64,000 bases of DNA from Mucilaginibacter_A sp964251965 (lineage in GTDB: Bacteria > Bacteroidota > Bacteroidia > Sphingobacteriales > Sphingobacteriaceae). Shown here piece after piece: positions 16,963 through 25,283 of the stretch. The number at the start of each line of letters is the position of its first letter. Position 1 is the stretch's first letter. The stretch spans positions 282,326 to 346,325 of the forward strand of contig CAXULQ010000004.1 in assembly GCA_964251965.1 (NCBI GenBank), in the 5' to 3' direction. The position numbers and the translations under genes were made by a program. The notes beneath the pieces are model-generated. The model made no database searches. It had not been told where the DNA came from and saw only the letters and a program-made list of their open reading frames with translations.

Positions 16963-17856
16963 ATGAGTTCAGACGATGTAATGGATGCAATTGCCAAACA
17001 GGAATGGCTCGATGCAGCAGGCGATAAAATACAACCGGCAGTGATCAATGCTTTTAAAGCAGGCGGAGAAGCCGGACAAAAAATCAAAAACTTTTTACAT
17101 GGAACCTGGCTTGGCCACCCGTTGCATCCAATTATCACCGATGTTCCGGTAGGTTCCTGGACTGCAGCTTTTGTTTTAGACGGATTAGAATTATTGGGGA
17201 AAGAAAAATACAAAGCCGGCGCAGATGCCGCTATTGCAATCGGATTATTTGGTGCAGCAGGCGCGGCAGTTTCCGGTATGACGGATTGGTCTGGCACAAC
17301 AAAGAAAAAACGCGCCATCGGTTTGATGCATGGCTTGTTAAATGTTGGTGCAACAGCACTTTACGCAACATCTTATTACTTGCGTAAGAAAAAAGGTTCG
17401 CGCAAAACAGCGATTGGTTTGGCCGTTTTGGGTTACGGAATTACGAGTGCTTCGGCTTATTTGGGCGGACATTTGGTTTATGCCGAACAAGTTGGCGTTG
17501 ACCATACCGCAACTTCTGTAGAATATCCGAAAGATTTTGTAGCCGTTCTGCCTGAAAACGAACTGGCAGAAAATTCAATGAAAAAAGGCAAAGCTGGCGA
17601 AATTGATGTTTTGCTTGCGAAAAAAAATGGTGAAATATTTGCGCTTGCTAATACATGTTCGCATCTCGGCGGACCGCTTTGCGATGGAGAACTGAAGGAC
17701 GATTGCAGCGTGGTTTGTCCTTGGCACCATTCCATTTTTTCGTTAAAAGACGGAAGCGTAATTGCCGGGCCAGCTACAGAACCGCAGCCAAAGTTTGAAA
17801 CGCGTGTAAATAATGGTCAGATTGAAGTTCGTTTAATAAAAAACGACAAGCAATAA
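16963..17856 (+). CDS. DUF2231-Rieske fusion membrane protein
   Basis: A 297-residue protein. The first part is a DUF2231 membrane domain (about 40-180, several helices, starting LGHPLHPIITDVPVGSW). The C-terminal part is a Rieske [2Fe-2S] domain with ligands C232/H234 (TCSHLGGPLC) and C252/H255 (VCPWHHSIF). The Rieske fold implies an electron-transfer role at the membrane; the partner is unknown. The gene is monocistronic and ends in a motif-based bidirectional terminator. The N-terminal 40 residues are soluble and helical. Confidence 0.9.
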   Translation: MSSDDVMDAIAKQEWLDAAGDKIQPAVINAFKAGGEAGQKIKNFLHGTWLGHPLHPIITDVPVGSWTAAFVLDGLELLGKEKYKAGADAAIAIGLFGAAGAAVSGMTDWSGTTKKKRAIGLMHGLLNVGATALYATSYYLRKKKGSRKTAIGLAVLGYGITSASAYLGGHLVYAEQVGVDHTATSVEYPKDFVAVLPENELAENSMKKGKAGEIDVLLAKKNGEIFALANTCSHLGGPLCDGELKDDCSVVCPWHHSIFSLKDGSVIAGPATEPQPKFETRVNNGQIEVRLIKNDKQ

Positions 17857-17879
17857 AAATTCAATTTTGATTTTTATAC

Positions 17880-17916
17880 GGTAAAAGAAGCATCAAATTG
17901 TAATGCTTCTTTTATC
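17880..17916. terminator. Bidirectional terminator from an inverted pair of 14-bp motifs
   Basis: GGTAAAAGAAGCAT (17880-17893) and ATGCTTCTTTTATC (17903-17916) form a near-perfect hairpin with a 9-base loop and A/T tracts on both sides. It lies between the convergent Rieske and manA genes. Confidence 0.88.
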
Positions 17917-17928
17917 GATATAAATTTG

Positions 17929-18912
17929 TTAAGGAACGAAAGTTTCCAAAATTTTAAAACCACTTGTAGTTTCTAATTGGATTTTTTTAATTGCATTTGG
18001 AATCAAAATACAATCTCCTTTTTTTACTTCGAACTTTTGATTGTTACAAACCAAATCGTAATTGCCGTCAACACAAACATGGATCACAAAAGAATCCAAC
18101 TTTGAATAATCCCGACTTGTGCTTTCAGTAAAATCCAAAACACTCGTTTTAAAATACGGAGAAGTTACGGCTTCAACAACTTCGTTTGTTTTATGCGGAT
18201 ACTTGGATTTGTATTCGGGATAAACTTTATAATCGATTGCCGCTAAAGCTTCTTCCGTGTGCAATTCACGCTTCTGGCCTTTGTCGTCCAAACGGTCAAA
18301 ATCATAAATGCGGTAAGTAATATCTGATGTTTGCTGGATTTCGGCAATTAGCAAACCTTTTCCAATGGTGTGTACACGGCCAGCGGGAAGGAAAAATATA
18401 TCACCTTTTTCTACTTCTTCTTTGTTGAGAATATCTGAAAGCTTGCCGTTGTTCAATTTATCTAAGTAAAGCTTTTCATCAACCTGCTGGTTAAACCCGG
18501 CAATTAAAGTTGCGCCAGGATCAGCTTGCAAAACATACCACATTTCGGTTTTCCCGAAAGAATTATGCCGTTTTTTGCCTAATTCATCATCCGGATGAAC
18601 TTGGATCGAAAGATCATCATTGGCATCAATAAACTTAATCAACAAAGGAAATTCTGTTCCGAATTTTTCAAAAACTTTATTTCCGGCCAGTTCGCCTTGA
18701 TATTCTCGGAGTAAATTAGTTAAAGCTTTTCCAGCCAGTTCGCCTTCTGCAACTACAGAAATATCACCTTTTACGCCGGAAACTTCCCAGGTTTCGCCGC
18801 AGTTTGGTAACGGCGAAAATTCTTTTCCTAAAATAGTTTTTATTTTTTCTCCACCCCAGATTTTGTCTTTGAAGATGGTTTTGAATTTTAATGGATATAA
18901 TTGTGTATTCAT
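17929..18912 (-). CDS. manA: Mannose-6-phosphate isomerase, class I
   Basis: Zinc enzyme interconverting mannose-6-phosphate and fructose-6-phosphate, supplying GDP-mannose. It is 327 residues, the short type found in Gram-positives and Bacteroidota. Zinc-site segments are SIQVHPDDELGKK and GKTEMWYVLQADPGA, with FFLPAGRVHTIGKG further on. The start codon overlaps the hepT stop, so it is transcribed and probably translated together with the toxin-antitoxin genes upstream, an odd setting for a housekeeping sugar enzyme. Confidence 0.93.
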   Translation of the reverse strand: MNTQLYPLKFKTIFKDKIWGGEKIKTILGKEFSPLPNCGETWEVSGVKGDISVVAEGELAGKALTNLLREYQGELAGNKVFEKFGTEFPLLIKFIDANDDLSIQVHPDDELGKKRHNSFGKTEMWYVLQADPGATLIAGFNQQVDEKLYLDKLNNGKLSDILNKEEVEKGDIFFLPAGRVHTIGKGLLIAEIQQTSDITYRIYDFDRLDDKGQKRELHTEEALAAIDYKVYPEYKSKYPHKTNEVVEAVTSPYFKTSVLDFTESTSRDYSKLDSFVIHVCVDGNYDLVCNNQKFEVKKGDCILIPNAIKKIQLETTSGFKILETFVP

Positions 18913-19247
18913 TCTCGAATGAGTTGTTCAAGGTTGTTAATTAATGAAAATAGATAGGTTTGTCTGATTTGCCAAACTGTGGTAAGATCGATACCAAAAT
19001 ATTCGTGGACAATTCTATTTCGAAATCCAACTATCCGATACCAATCAAAATCAATATGATCGGCTTTAAATTTTTCTGTCAATCGATTTGCCAATTCACC
19101 AATAATTTCAAAGTTTCTAAGCACTGCATCTACTTTTTGTTCATTTTCTATAAAAGTATCAAACGTATCGTTTGCAGTATATCTCTGGATTTTTTGTGCG
19201 CTTTGCAATATATCTTTTAAAAGCAATTGATCGTTCCTTTTAGACAT
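18909..19247 (-). CDS. hepT: HepT-family RNase toxin (HEPN domain)
   Basis: A 112-residue HEPN toxin read from the ATG at 19247; an upstream start at 19265 is possible. The HEPN catalytic motif Rx4HxY is intact as R76-H81-Y83 in FRNRIVHEYFG. In the established MntA-HepT system the RNase is silenced when MntA adds AMP to the tyrosine. The gene overlaps mntA by eight bases upstream and manA by four downstream. Confidence 0.9.
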   Translation of the reverse strand: MSKRNDQLLLKDILQSAQKIQRYTANDTFDTFIENEQKVDAVLRNFEIIGELANRLTEKFKADHIDFDWYRIVGFRNRIVHEYFGIDLTTVWQIRQTYLFSLINNLEQLIRE

Positions 19248-19530
19248 ACAAAATTTCTGGTTCAATCACTTCTAAGTACCTCGGTTTAATACCATTTCGG
19301 GATACAAGATCTACTTTCCGGTTAAGCTTTTCCTCTAGTTCATCTGCCAAATCTATAAAATCAATTCCTATTGGCTTACTAAAAGTTACCACAATATCAA
19401 TATCGCTTTTATCGGTAAAATCATCGCGCACAATCGAACCGAAAAGCCCCAAAGAACTTACGCCATATTTCGACACAAGTTGAGGCTTTAACTGCTTCAA
19501 TGTTGATTTAACTTCTTCTAAGTATGTCAT
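19240..19530 (-). CDS. mntA: MntA-family nucleotidyltransferase antitoxin
   Basis: A 96-residue minimal nucleotidyltransferase with the GSx10DxD motif (G31-S32 to D43-D45, in GLFGSIVRDDFTDKSDIDIVV). It is predicted to AMPylate the HepT toxin on its HEPN tyrosine and so neutralise it. It directly overlaps hepT and follows hicA by 25 bases, so two toxin-antitoxin systems are stacked in one transcriptional direction. Confidence 0.9.
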   Translation of the reverse strand: MTYLEEVKSTLKQLKPQLVSKYGVSSLGLFGSIVRDDFTDKSDIDIVVTFSKPIGIDFIDLADELEEKLNRKVDLVSRNGIKPRYLEVIEPEILYV

Positions 19531-19555
19531 GTTAATAAAGGTACTTTATTGTTTC

Positions 19556-19744
19556 CTAAAATATGTTCGGTATTTCTAACTGCTTGCATATCTTTTTGCA
19601 AAGCTGGTTATCCAATTCCTGATGTCGCCCGACAGAAGTTTGCTTTAAGTTAATAGGATTTTGATAAATGGCATGATTAGTTCCTTCACGAAGTAATTGA
19701 CAACCATTCTTTTGAAGATGTTTAATCAAAGCAGAACGCTTCAT
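19556..19744 (-). CDS. hicA: HicA mRNA interferase toxin
   Basis: A 62-residue double-stranded-RNA-binding-like toxin that cleaves mRNA independently of ribosomes. The family pattern is clear: LIKHLQKNGCQLLREGTNHA with catalytic His24, then VGRHQELDNQLCKKICKQL. The gene overlaps hicB by one base and follows it, the reversed hicB-hicA order found in part of the family. Confidence 0.93.
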   Translation of the reverse strand: MKRSALIKHLQKNGCQLLREGTNHAIYQNPINLKQTSVGRHQELDNQLCKKICKQLEIPNIF

Positions 19745-19965
19745 TAAAATAGTTCCAATTCTTCTACAACAGTTGCTTTATTGGCATATTCCTTTTCGGT
19801 CAATTCTTTGTTCACCTCCAAAACCAATTTCAACGCATCCAACAAATTATCTTTAACTTCTTCAATTGTTTTTCCTTGTGCCAATGCCGCAGGAATTTCT
19901 TCAACTTGTCCAACGAAATATCCGTTTTCGCCTTTTTCGATGATTGCTGTAAACTTCATAATCAA
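19744..19965 (-). CDS. hicB: HicB antitoxin
   Basis: A 73-residue partial-RNase-H-fold antitoxin: MKFTAIIEKGENGYFVGQVE, then the HicB-typical AQGKTIEEVKDNLLDALKL. Translation may begin at the second Met (19959). There is no C-terminal DNA-binding domain, so autoregulation may depend on HicA or be absent. It is the first gene of the run hicB-hicA-mntA-hepT-manA. Confidence 0.92.
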   Translation of the reverse strand: MIMKFTAIIEKGENGYFVGQVEEIPAALAQGKTIEEVKDNLLDALKLVLEVNKELTEKEYANKATVVEELELF

Positions 19966-19985
19966 ATATAAGAATGTATTTTAAC

Positions 19986-20024
19986 AAAGAAGCACGCTGT
20001 CATTTTAGAGAACGTGCTTCTTTT
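19986..20024 (-). terminator. icd terminator
   Basis: Perfect 11-bp stem (AAAGAAGCACG / CGTGCTTCTTT) between icd and hicB, with T-rich sequence on the icd side. Each arm is a variant of the dispersed motif (GTGCTTCTTTTATC from 20014). Confidence 0.8.
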
Positions 20025-20046
20025 ATCGACTAAAAATTGGTGTTGA

Positions 20047-21279
20047 TTAGCCCAATTTTGCTTTTAAATTTTCGTCAATCGCTTCCAAAAATTCCTCAGT
20101 ATATAAATAATCGCGGCCGTGTTCTACTTTGTTTCCATGGATGCAAACCGCTAAATCTTTGGTCATTTTGCCGCTTTCTACGGTTTCGATACAAACTTCT
20201 TCCAGGGTTTTGCAGAAGTTGATCAGTTCCTGGTTTCCGTCTAAAATCCCGCGGAATTCTAAACCACGCGTCCAGGCAAAAATAGAAGCGATTGGGTTGG
20301 TTGAAGTTGGTTTTCCAGCCTGATGATCGCGGTAATGGCGCGTTACTGTTCCATGTGCAGCTTCGGCTTCCATCGTTTTTCCATCTGGCGTAACCAAGGT
20401 CGAAGTCATCAAGCCTAAAGAACCGAAACCTTGCGCAACTGTATCAGACTGAACATCGCCGTCATAATTTTTACACGCCCAAACAAAGTTACCGTTCCAT
20501 TTTAGGGCAGAAGCAACCATATCGTCAATTAAACGATGTTCGTAAGTAATTCCGGCTTCCTTGTATTTGGCTTTATAATCCTGTTGATAAATTTCTTCAA
20601 AAATATCTTTAAAACGGCCATCGTATTTTTTAAGGATCGTATTTTTAGTGGATAAATACAGCGGCCAGCCTTTCATCAAAGCCTGGTTAAAACACGCGTG
20701 TGCAAAACCTCTGATCGATTCGTCGGTGTTGTACATTGCCAACGCAACGCCATCACCTTTAAAATTATAAACTTCGAAGGATTGCTCTTCTCCACCATCT
20801 TCCGGTGTAAATTTAATGGTTAGTTTACCTTTTCCTTTCGTTACAAAATCTGTTGCGCGGTATTGATCACCAAAAGCATGACGACCGATGCAAATAGGCG
20901 CCGTCCAGTTCGGAACCAAACGCGGCACGTTGCTCATCACAATTGGCTCGCGGAAAACAGTTCCATCTAAAATATTCCGGATCGTTCCGTTTGGCGATTT
21001 CCACATTTGCTTCAACCCAAATTCTTCTACACGCGCTTCATCGGGCGTAATAGTAGCACATTTGATACCCACGCCACAAGCTTTAATCGCATTTGCAGCA
21101 TCAATCGTAACCTGATCGTTGGTTTCGTCGCGGTATTCAATCCCTAAATCGTAATATTGAATATCCAGATCCAGATAAGAAAGGATCAGCTTATCTTTAA
21201 TAAATTTCCAGATGATGCGGGTCATCTCGTCGCCATCCAGTTCTACAACCGGGTTGTTCACTTTAATTTTTTGTGCCAT
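20047..21279 (-). CDS. icd: NADP-dependent isocitrate dehydrogenase (type II)
   Basis: Oxidatively decarboxylates isocitrate to 2-oxoglutarate in the TCA cycle. The 410-residue sequence is the eukaryote-like type II form, beginning VVELDGDEMTRIIWKFIKD. It also contains KSPNGTIRNILDGTVFREPI, the metal-binding region RLIDDMVASALKWNG and DVQSDTVAQGFGSLG. A TATATTTG element 36 bases upstream is a likely -7 box. Monocistronic. Confidence 0.96.
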   Translation of the reverse strand: MAQKIKVNNPVVELDGDEMTRIIWKFIKDKLILSYLDLDIQYYDLGIEYRDETNDQVTIDAANAIKACGVGIKCATITPDEARVEEFGLKQMWKSPNGTIRNILDGTVFREPIVMSNVPRLVPNWTAPICIGRHAFGDQYRATDFVTKGKGKLTIKFTPEDGGEEQSFEVYNFKGDGVALAMYNTDESIRGFAHACFNQALMKGWPLYLSTKNTILKKYDGRFKDIFEEIYQQDYKAKYKEAGITYEHRLIDDMVASALKWNGNFVWACKNYDGDVQSDTVAQGFGSLGLMTSTLVTPDGKTMEAEAAHGTVTRHYRDHQAGKPTSTNPIASIFAWTRGLEFRGILDGNQELINFCKTLEEVCIETVESGKMTKDLAVCIHGNKVEHGRDYLYTEEFLEAIDENLKAKLG

Positions 21280-21315
21280 TATAGGGTTTTTAATTTGGTA
21301 CGTATGTTAGCGTTT

Positions 21316-21323
21316 CAAATATA
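21316..21323 (-). promoter_or_regulatory. -7 element (TATATTTG) for icd
   Basis: Minus-strand TATATTTG, 36 bases before the ATG. A -33 TTG is not obvious. Confidence 0.45.
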
Positions 21324-21432
21324 TAAATTTGGAATTATGGGCGAATTGATTTTTAATAGAAAATACACATCGTAGGTTGCAATTAAAACTTATTGCCGTT
21401 TTTTTTCTTTATTCCTGTAAACAAATTTCACC

Positions 21433-21930
21433 ATGAGCAATACAAATAACACTGGTTTGAACGACGACAGCCAGAACCGCGACAAAAAATTAAAGGATGA
21501 TTTAGGCGATAGGGTTGACCAGGAAAACCTATTGTTTAATGCCGATAAAAACAGTTACGAGATTGATGTGAAAAGTGACGACCCGGATTACGACCACGAT
21601 TATCCGTACAACACTGCAGCACCGAACGGAGAAGATTTTAATTCGACTTATGATGAAGCGAACCCGGAAGCAGTTGACGAGTATATTCCAAATGAAACTT
21701 TAGAATCTGACGTTGATAGTTTAGATAATTTAGGAATCCACGTTGATAGCGGACAAAGCATCGAATTAGACCCAATTGACGAAGTTTTGGCTCGCACGCC
21801 GGAAGACGACCGCGATGATTTAGACGAAGAAGGTTACCCGAAAAACGACTTAAATATCAACAAAGGAATTGATGCCGAAGGTTATCCGACAAAAGATGCT
21901 GGCGATAACGATGACCAGTTTTTTAAATAA
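21433..21930 (+). CDS. Highly acidic low-complexity protein, function unknown
   Basis: 165 residues dominated by Asp, Glu, Asn and Pro, with no signal peptide, membrane segment or recognisable domain; predicted largely disordered. The words DEEGYPKND and DAEGYPTKDA form a short internal repeat near the C-terminus. It lies between icd and dnaX, converging on dnaX. I do not recognise a characterised homologue. The frame is long, well started by ATG and shows normal codon use, so I treat it as real. Confidence 0.75.
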   Translation: MSNTNNTGLNDDSQNRDKKLKDDLGDRVDQENLLFNADKNSYEIDVKSDDPDYDHDYPYNTAAPNGEDFNSTYDEANPEAVDEYIPNETLESDVDSLDNLGIHVDSGQSIELDPIDEVLARTPEDDRDDLDEEGYPKNDLNINKGIDAEGYPTKDAGDNDDQFFK

Positions 21931-21972
21931 CAATTTCTTAAGCCCTTTCCTTCAGGAGAGGGTAGGTTGAGG

Positions 21973-23832
21973 TTAATCAATCTCCAGATTAAACCGCTTC
22001 TTTAAATCGGCTAGTTCTGGTTTTTTAGCCAGCATATATTGAAATTTCTCCACGGGAGAATATGGTTTTCTCGACCCGGATTGTTCTTCAATCCGGGTTT
22101 GTATTTCGATATTAAAATTTTTTAGTTCCGAACGTAAAAAGTTCATCAGGTTCGGTTTATCATCTCTGAAAATATTTTCCTGCGATTTATTTTCCAGCAC
22201 CAATTCGAAAACGTAGGGCTTTGACATCACTGGTTTTTGGTTGTTAAAAACAGTAAGTAAAGTCATGCTTTTATCTTCGGCTTTAGCTTTTGCAGCGTAT
22301 TCGTACCACTTTTTTAAAAAGGTTTCCTGATCGAAATCTTCAAAATCAGTTCCTTTTAAATACGGATCTTCTTCAACCGTTTCCTGCAAACTCGTTTTTG
22401 CCAGGTCTTTTAAGGAAGGGATTTTTACGGAAGTTGAAGCTATATTTAAATTCGGCGTAAATACGTTTGATTTTTCTACAGGTTTTTCTGCTGTTTTTAC
22501 TACTTGTATTTCTTCAACTTTTACAACCGGCTTCTCAATTATTTTTGGTGCGATAACTTCCGGTGTTGCGATTGGTTTTATTGGAAGAATTATTGGCGTT
22601 TCAATAATTACTGGATTGACTTCAGGAACCAAAACCTTTTCTACAACTGGTGGAGATGAAATTAAAACATCAGTTTTTTTTTTAAGCGGTTCTTCCGGCC
22701 GGCTTAAATTCGATGCTTCTTTTACCAGGTTAAAAGCAGCATTGATGTGGCACATTTTAATCAGTGCCAGTTCAACCTGCAAACGTTGGTTTTTGCTGAG
22801 CTTGTAATTTAAATCGCACTGATTAGCCAGGTTTAAAGCTGAAACCAGGAAAGAAACCGAGATTTGCTGCGACTGTTGTTCGTATTTTTTACGGATGCCT
22901 TCGCTTACTTCCAGCAGTTTTAAGGTTGAAATATCTTTTCCAACCAACAGATTCCTAAAATGGTTAGACAAGCCCGAAATAAAATGATAGCCATCAAATC
23001 CGTTGGCCAAAATTTCATTCAGGATCAATAAACTTTGCGGCGTATTCTCCGCTAAAATAAAATCCGTCAACCTAAAATAATAATCGTAATCCAGAATGTT
23101 GAGGTTATTAATTACCAATTTGTAGGTGATTTCCTTTCCACCAGAAAAACTTACGATCTGGTCAAACATCGACAATGCATCGCGTAAACCGCCATCAGCT
23201 TTTTGTGCGATGATGTGCAGGCCGTCTTCTTCGTAATTAATCTGCTCTTTTTTGGCGATGAATTCCAGGTGGTGCGTCATGTCATCGACCTGAATCCGGT
23301 TAAAATCAAAAATCTGGCAACGCGATAAAATAGTTGGCAAAATTTTATGCTTTTCGGTCGTAGCCAAAATAAAAATAGCGTAAGGCGGCGGTTCTTCCAG
23401 CGTTTTTAAAAACGCGTTAAAAGCTGCCTGGGAAAGCATGTGCACCTCATCAATAATATAAATTTTATAACGGCCGGCTTGTGGCGGGATGCGGACTTGC
23501 TCGATTAAACTCCGAATATCATCCACCGAATTGTTGGAAGCCGCATCCAACTCATGCACATTAAAAGAATTACCGTTTTGAAAAGCGCGGCAGGAATCGC
23601 AAACACCGCAAGCTTCAGTATCGGGTTGTAAGTTTTGGCAATTAATGGTCTTGGCGAGGATACGTGCGCAGGTTGTTTTGCCAACGCCGCGCGGTCCGCA
23701 AAATAAAAATGCCTGGGCAAGCTGGTTATTTTTGATCGCATTTTTCAGCGTTCCGGTGATATGTTGCTGGCCAACAACACTTTCAAACGTAACCGGGCGA
23801 TATTTACGGGCTGAAACAACAAAATTATCCAT
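21973..23832 (-). CDS. dnaX: DNA polymerase III subunit gamma/tau
   Basis: Clamp-loader ATPase that organises the replisome. It is 619 residues from the ATG at 23832 (MDNFVVSARKYRPVTF); the longer reading from 23868 is unlikely. Walker A is GPRGVGKTT (46-54), zinc-binding cysteines are at 65, 75, 78 and 81, and Walker B lies in YIIDEVHMLS. AAA+ and collar domains are followed by a Pro/Lys/Val-rich linker (about 370-470) and a C-terminal tau-like domain. A motif copy at 22713-22726 is translated as part of LVKEASN. Confidence 0.95.
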   Translation of the reverse strand: MDNFVVSARKYRPVTFESVVGQQHITGTLKNAIKNNQLAQAFLFCGPRGVGKTTCARILAKTINCQNLQPDTEACGVCDSCRAFQNGNSFNVHELDAASNNSVDDIRSLIEQVRIPPQAGRYKIYIIDEVHMLSQAAFNAFLKTLEEPPPYAIFILATTEKHKILPTILSRCQIFDFNRIQVDDMTHHLEFIAKKEQINYEEDGLHIIAQKADGGLRDALSMFDQIVSFSGGKEITYKLVINNLNILDYDYYFRLTDFILAENTPQSLLILNEILANGFDGYHFISGLSNHFRNLLVGKDISTLKLLEVSEGIRKKYEQQSQQISVSFLVSALNLANQCDLNYKLSKNQRLQVELALIKMCHINAAFNLVKEASNLSRPEEPLKKKTDVLISSPPVVEKVLVPEVNPVIIETPIILPIKPIATPEVIAPKIIEKPVVKVEEIQVVKTAEKPVEKSNVFTPNLNIASTSVKIPSLKDLAKTSLQETVEEDPYLKGTDFEDFDQETFLKKWYEYAAKAKAEDKSMTLLTVFNNQKPVMSKPYVFELVLENKSQENIFRDDKPNLMNFLRSELKNFNIEIQTRIEEQSGSRKPYSPVEKFQYMLAKKPELADLKKRFNLEID

Positions 23833-23920
23833 TAAGGCGAAGTTAAACAGAACGCCGGGTTTGTGCAAATGAAGATTGTAATGCTGTTTTTAACGGCATA
23901 AAAACAGTAAATATAATTTG

Positions 23921-23928
23921 TATTTTTG
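23921..23928 (+). promoter_or_regulatory. -7 element (TATTTTTG) for first Uma2 gene
   Basis: TATTTTTG ends 18 bases before the ATG at 23947. It follows an inverted motif pair around 23881-23909. Confidence 0.4.
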
Positions 23929-23946
23929 AAAGCAAGACAAAGGATT

Positions 23947-24549
23947 ATGCAATTTTCTGACCTCGACCTTAACAAAACCTACACCTACGCCGATTATTTA
24001 AAGTGGACTTTTGATGAACGGCTCGAACTGATTAAAGGAAAGATATTTCCAATGAGTCCTGCCCCGGCAGAAATCCATCAGCGGATATCACAAAAAGTAA
24101 ACATAGCGTTATGCAACAACTTGTACGGAAAACCCTGCGCTGTTTATACGGCTCCGTTTGACGTTCGTTTAATCCGAAAATCCAAGAAAGACAAAGAGAT
24201 CATCACAGTTTTACAACCTGATATTTGTGTGATTTGTGATCTTCAAAAAATCGATGATAGAGGTTGCATTGGTGCGCCGGATATTGTTGTTGAAATCCTC
24301 TCGCCAGGAAACAATAAAAAAGAATTGCAAAACAAGTATGAAGTTTATGAAGAAGCAGGCGTGAAGGAATATTGGATAATCAATCCCTACGGGAAAACTT
24401 TTTTCAAATACATCTTGGATGAAAATGGACAATTTCAAGCAACAAAATTATTAACATTAGGCGACGAAGTTACAAGTCCAATTTTACCAAACTTTGCTTT
24501 AAACTTGGATGAAGTTTTTGCAGATCGTTTAGGCGGAGCAGGTAATTAG
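23947..24549 (+). CDS. Uma2-family PD-(D/E)xK nuclease-like protein, copy 1
   Basis: 200 residues. Uma2 (DUF820) proteins have a restriction-endonuclease-like fold and mostly unknown function; they are often multicopy. Probable active-site residues lie in VLQPDICVICD (Asp) and VVEILSPGNNKKELQNKYE (Glu and Lys). The start at 23947 is fixed by identity with the second copy. The two genes are tandem, 76 bases apart, and share about three-quarters of their residues. Confidence 0.88.
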   Translation: MQFSDLDLNKTYTYADYLKWTFDERLELIKGKIFPMSPAPAEIHQRISQKVNIALCNNLYGKPCAVYTAPFDVRLIRKSKKDKEIITVLQPDICVICDLQKIDDRGCIGAPDIVVEILSPGNNKKELQNKYEVYEEAGVKEYWIINPYGKTFFKYILDENGQFQATKLLTLGDEVTSPILPNFALNLDEVFADRLGGAGN

Positions 24550-24625
24550 TCTATTTAGTACTGTTTTTATCACCCTAAATTTTATAATGCTGAACATAGT
24601 TTACGAATGACCAAGATTTACAAAT

Positions 24626-25228
24626 ATGCAATTTTCTGACCTCGACCTCAACAAAACCTATACTTACGCCGATTATTTAAAATGGACTTTTGACGAAAGG
24701 CTGGAACTGATTAAAGGTTATATTTTTAAGATGAGTCCTGCTCCTGCTGAATTTCATCAGCGGGTATCAGCAATTGTGAGCAATGAGTTGTACAATTATT
24801 TTAAAGGAAAACCATGTAAGGTTTATTCTGCACCGTTTGACGTGCGGTTAGTCAGAAAATCAGCAACCGACAAAGAAATAATTACGGTTGTACAGCCAGA
24901 TATTTGTGTAATTTGTGATTTAAGTAAAATTGATAAAAAAGGTTGTTTAGGTGCGCCGGATATTGTAGTAGAAATCCTCTCGCCCGGAAACAATAAAACA
25001 GAGCTAAAGAACAAATACGAAGTTTATGAAGAAGCGGGAGTAAAGGAATATTGGATTATCGAGCCACAGGGAAAAATTTTTATCAGGTATTTTTTAAATG
25101 AAAAAGAACAGTTTGAACCAACACGATTATTAACTGTAGGTGACGAAGTTACAACTTCATTATTTCCTGGTTTTACCCTAAATTTAGATGAAGTTTTTGC
25201 TGATCTTTTAACCGGAAACCAGGACTGA
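24626..25228 (+). CDS. Uma2-family PD-(D/E)xK nuclease-like protein, copy 2
   Basis: 200 residues, paralogous to the gene just upstream and of identical length, with the same catalytic segments (VVQPDICVICD and VVEILSPGNNKTELKNKYE). The first 20 codons are almost unchanged (MQFSDLDLNKTYTYADYLKW), while the C-terminus differs more. This points to local duplication followed by divergence. No restriction or mobility genes adjoin it. Confidence 0.88.
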   Translation: MQFSDLDLNKTYTYADYLKWTFDERLELIKGYIFKMSPAPAEFHQRVSAIVSNELYNYFKGKPCKVYSAPFDVRLVRKSATDKEIITVVQPDICVICDLSKIDKKGCLGAPDIVVEILSPGNNKTELKNKYEVYEEAGVKEYWIIEPQGKIFIRYFLNEKEQFEPTRLLTVGDEVTTSLFPGFTLNLDEVFADLLTGNQD

Positions 25229-25283
25229 TACTGTTTTTACTTGCATAAAATACATTTAGCTTTTCGGCTAAATAATAAAAACT

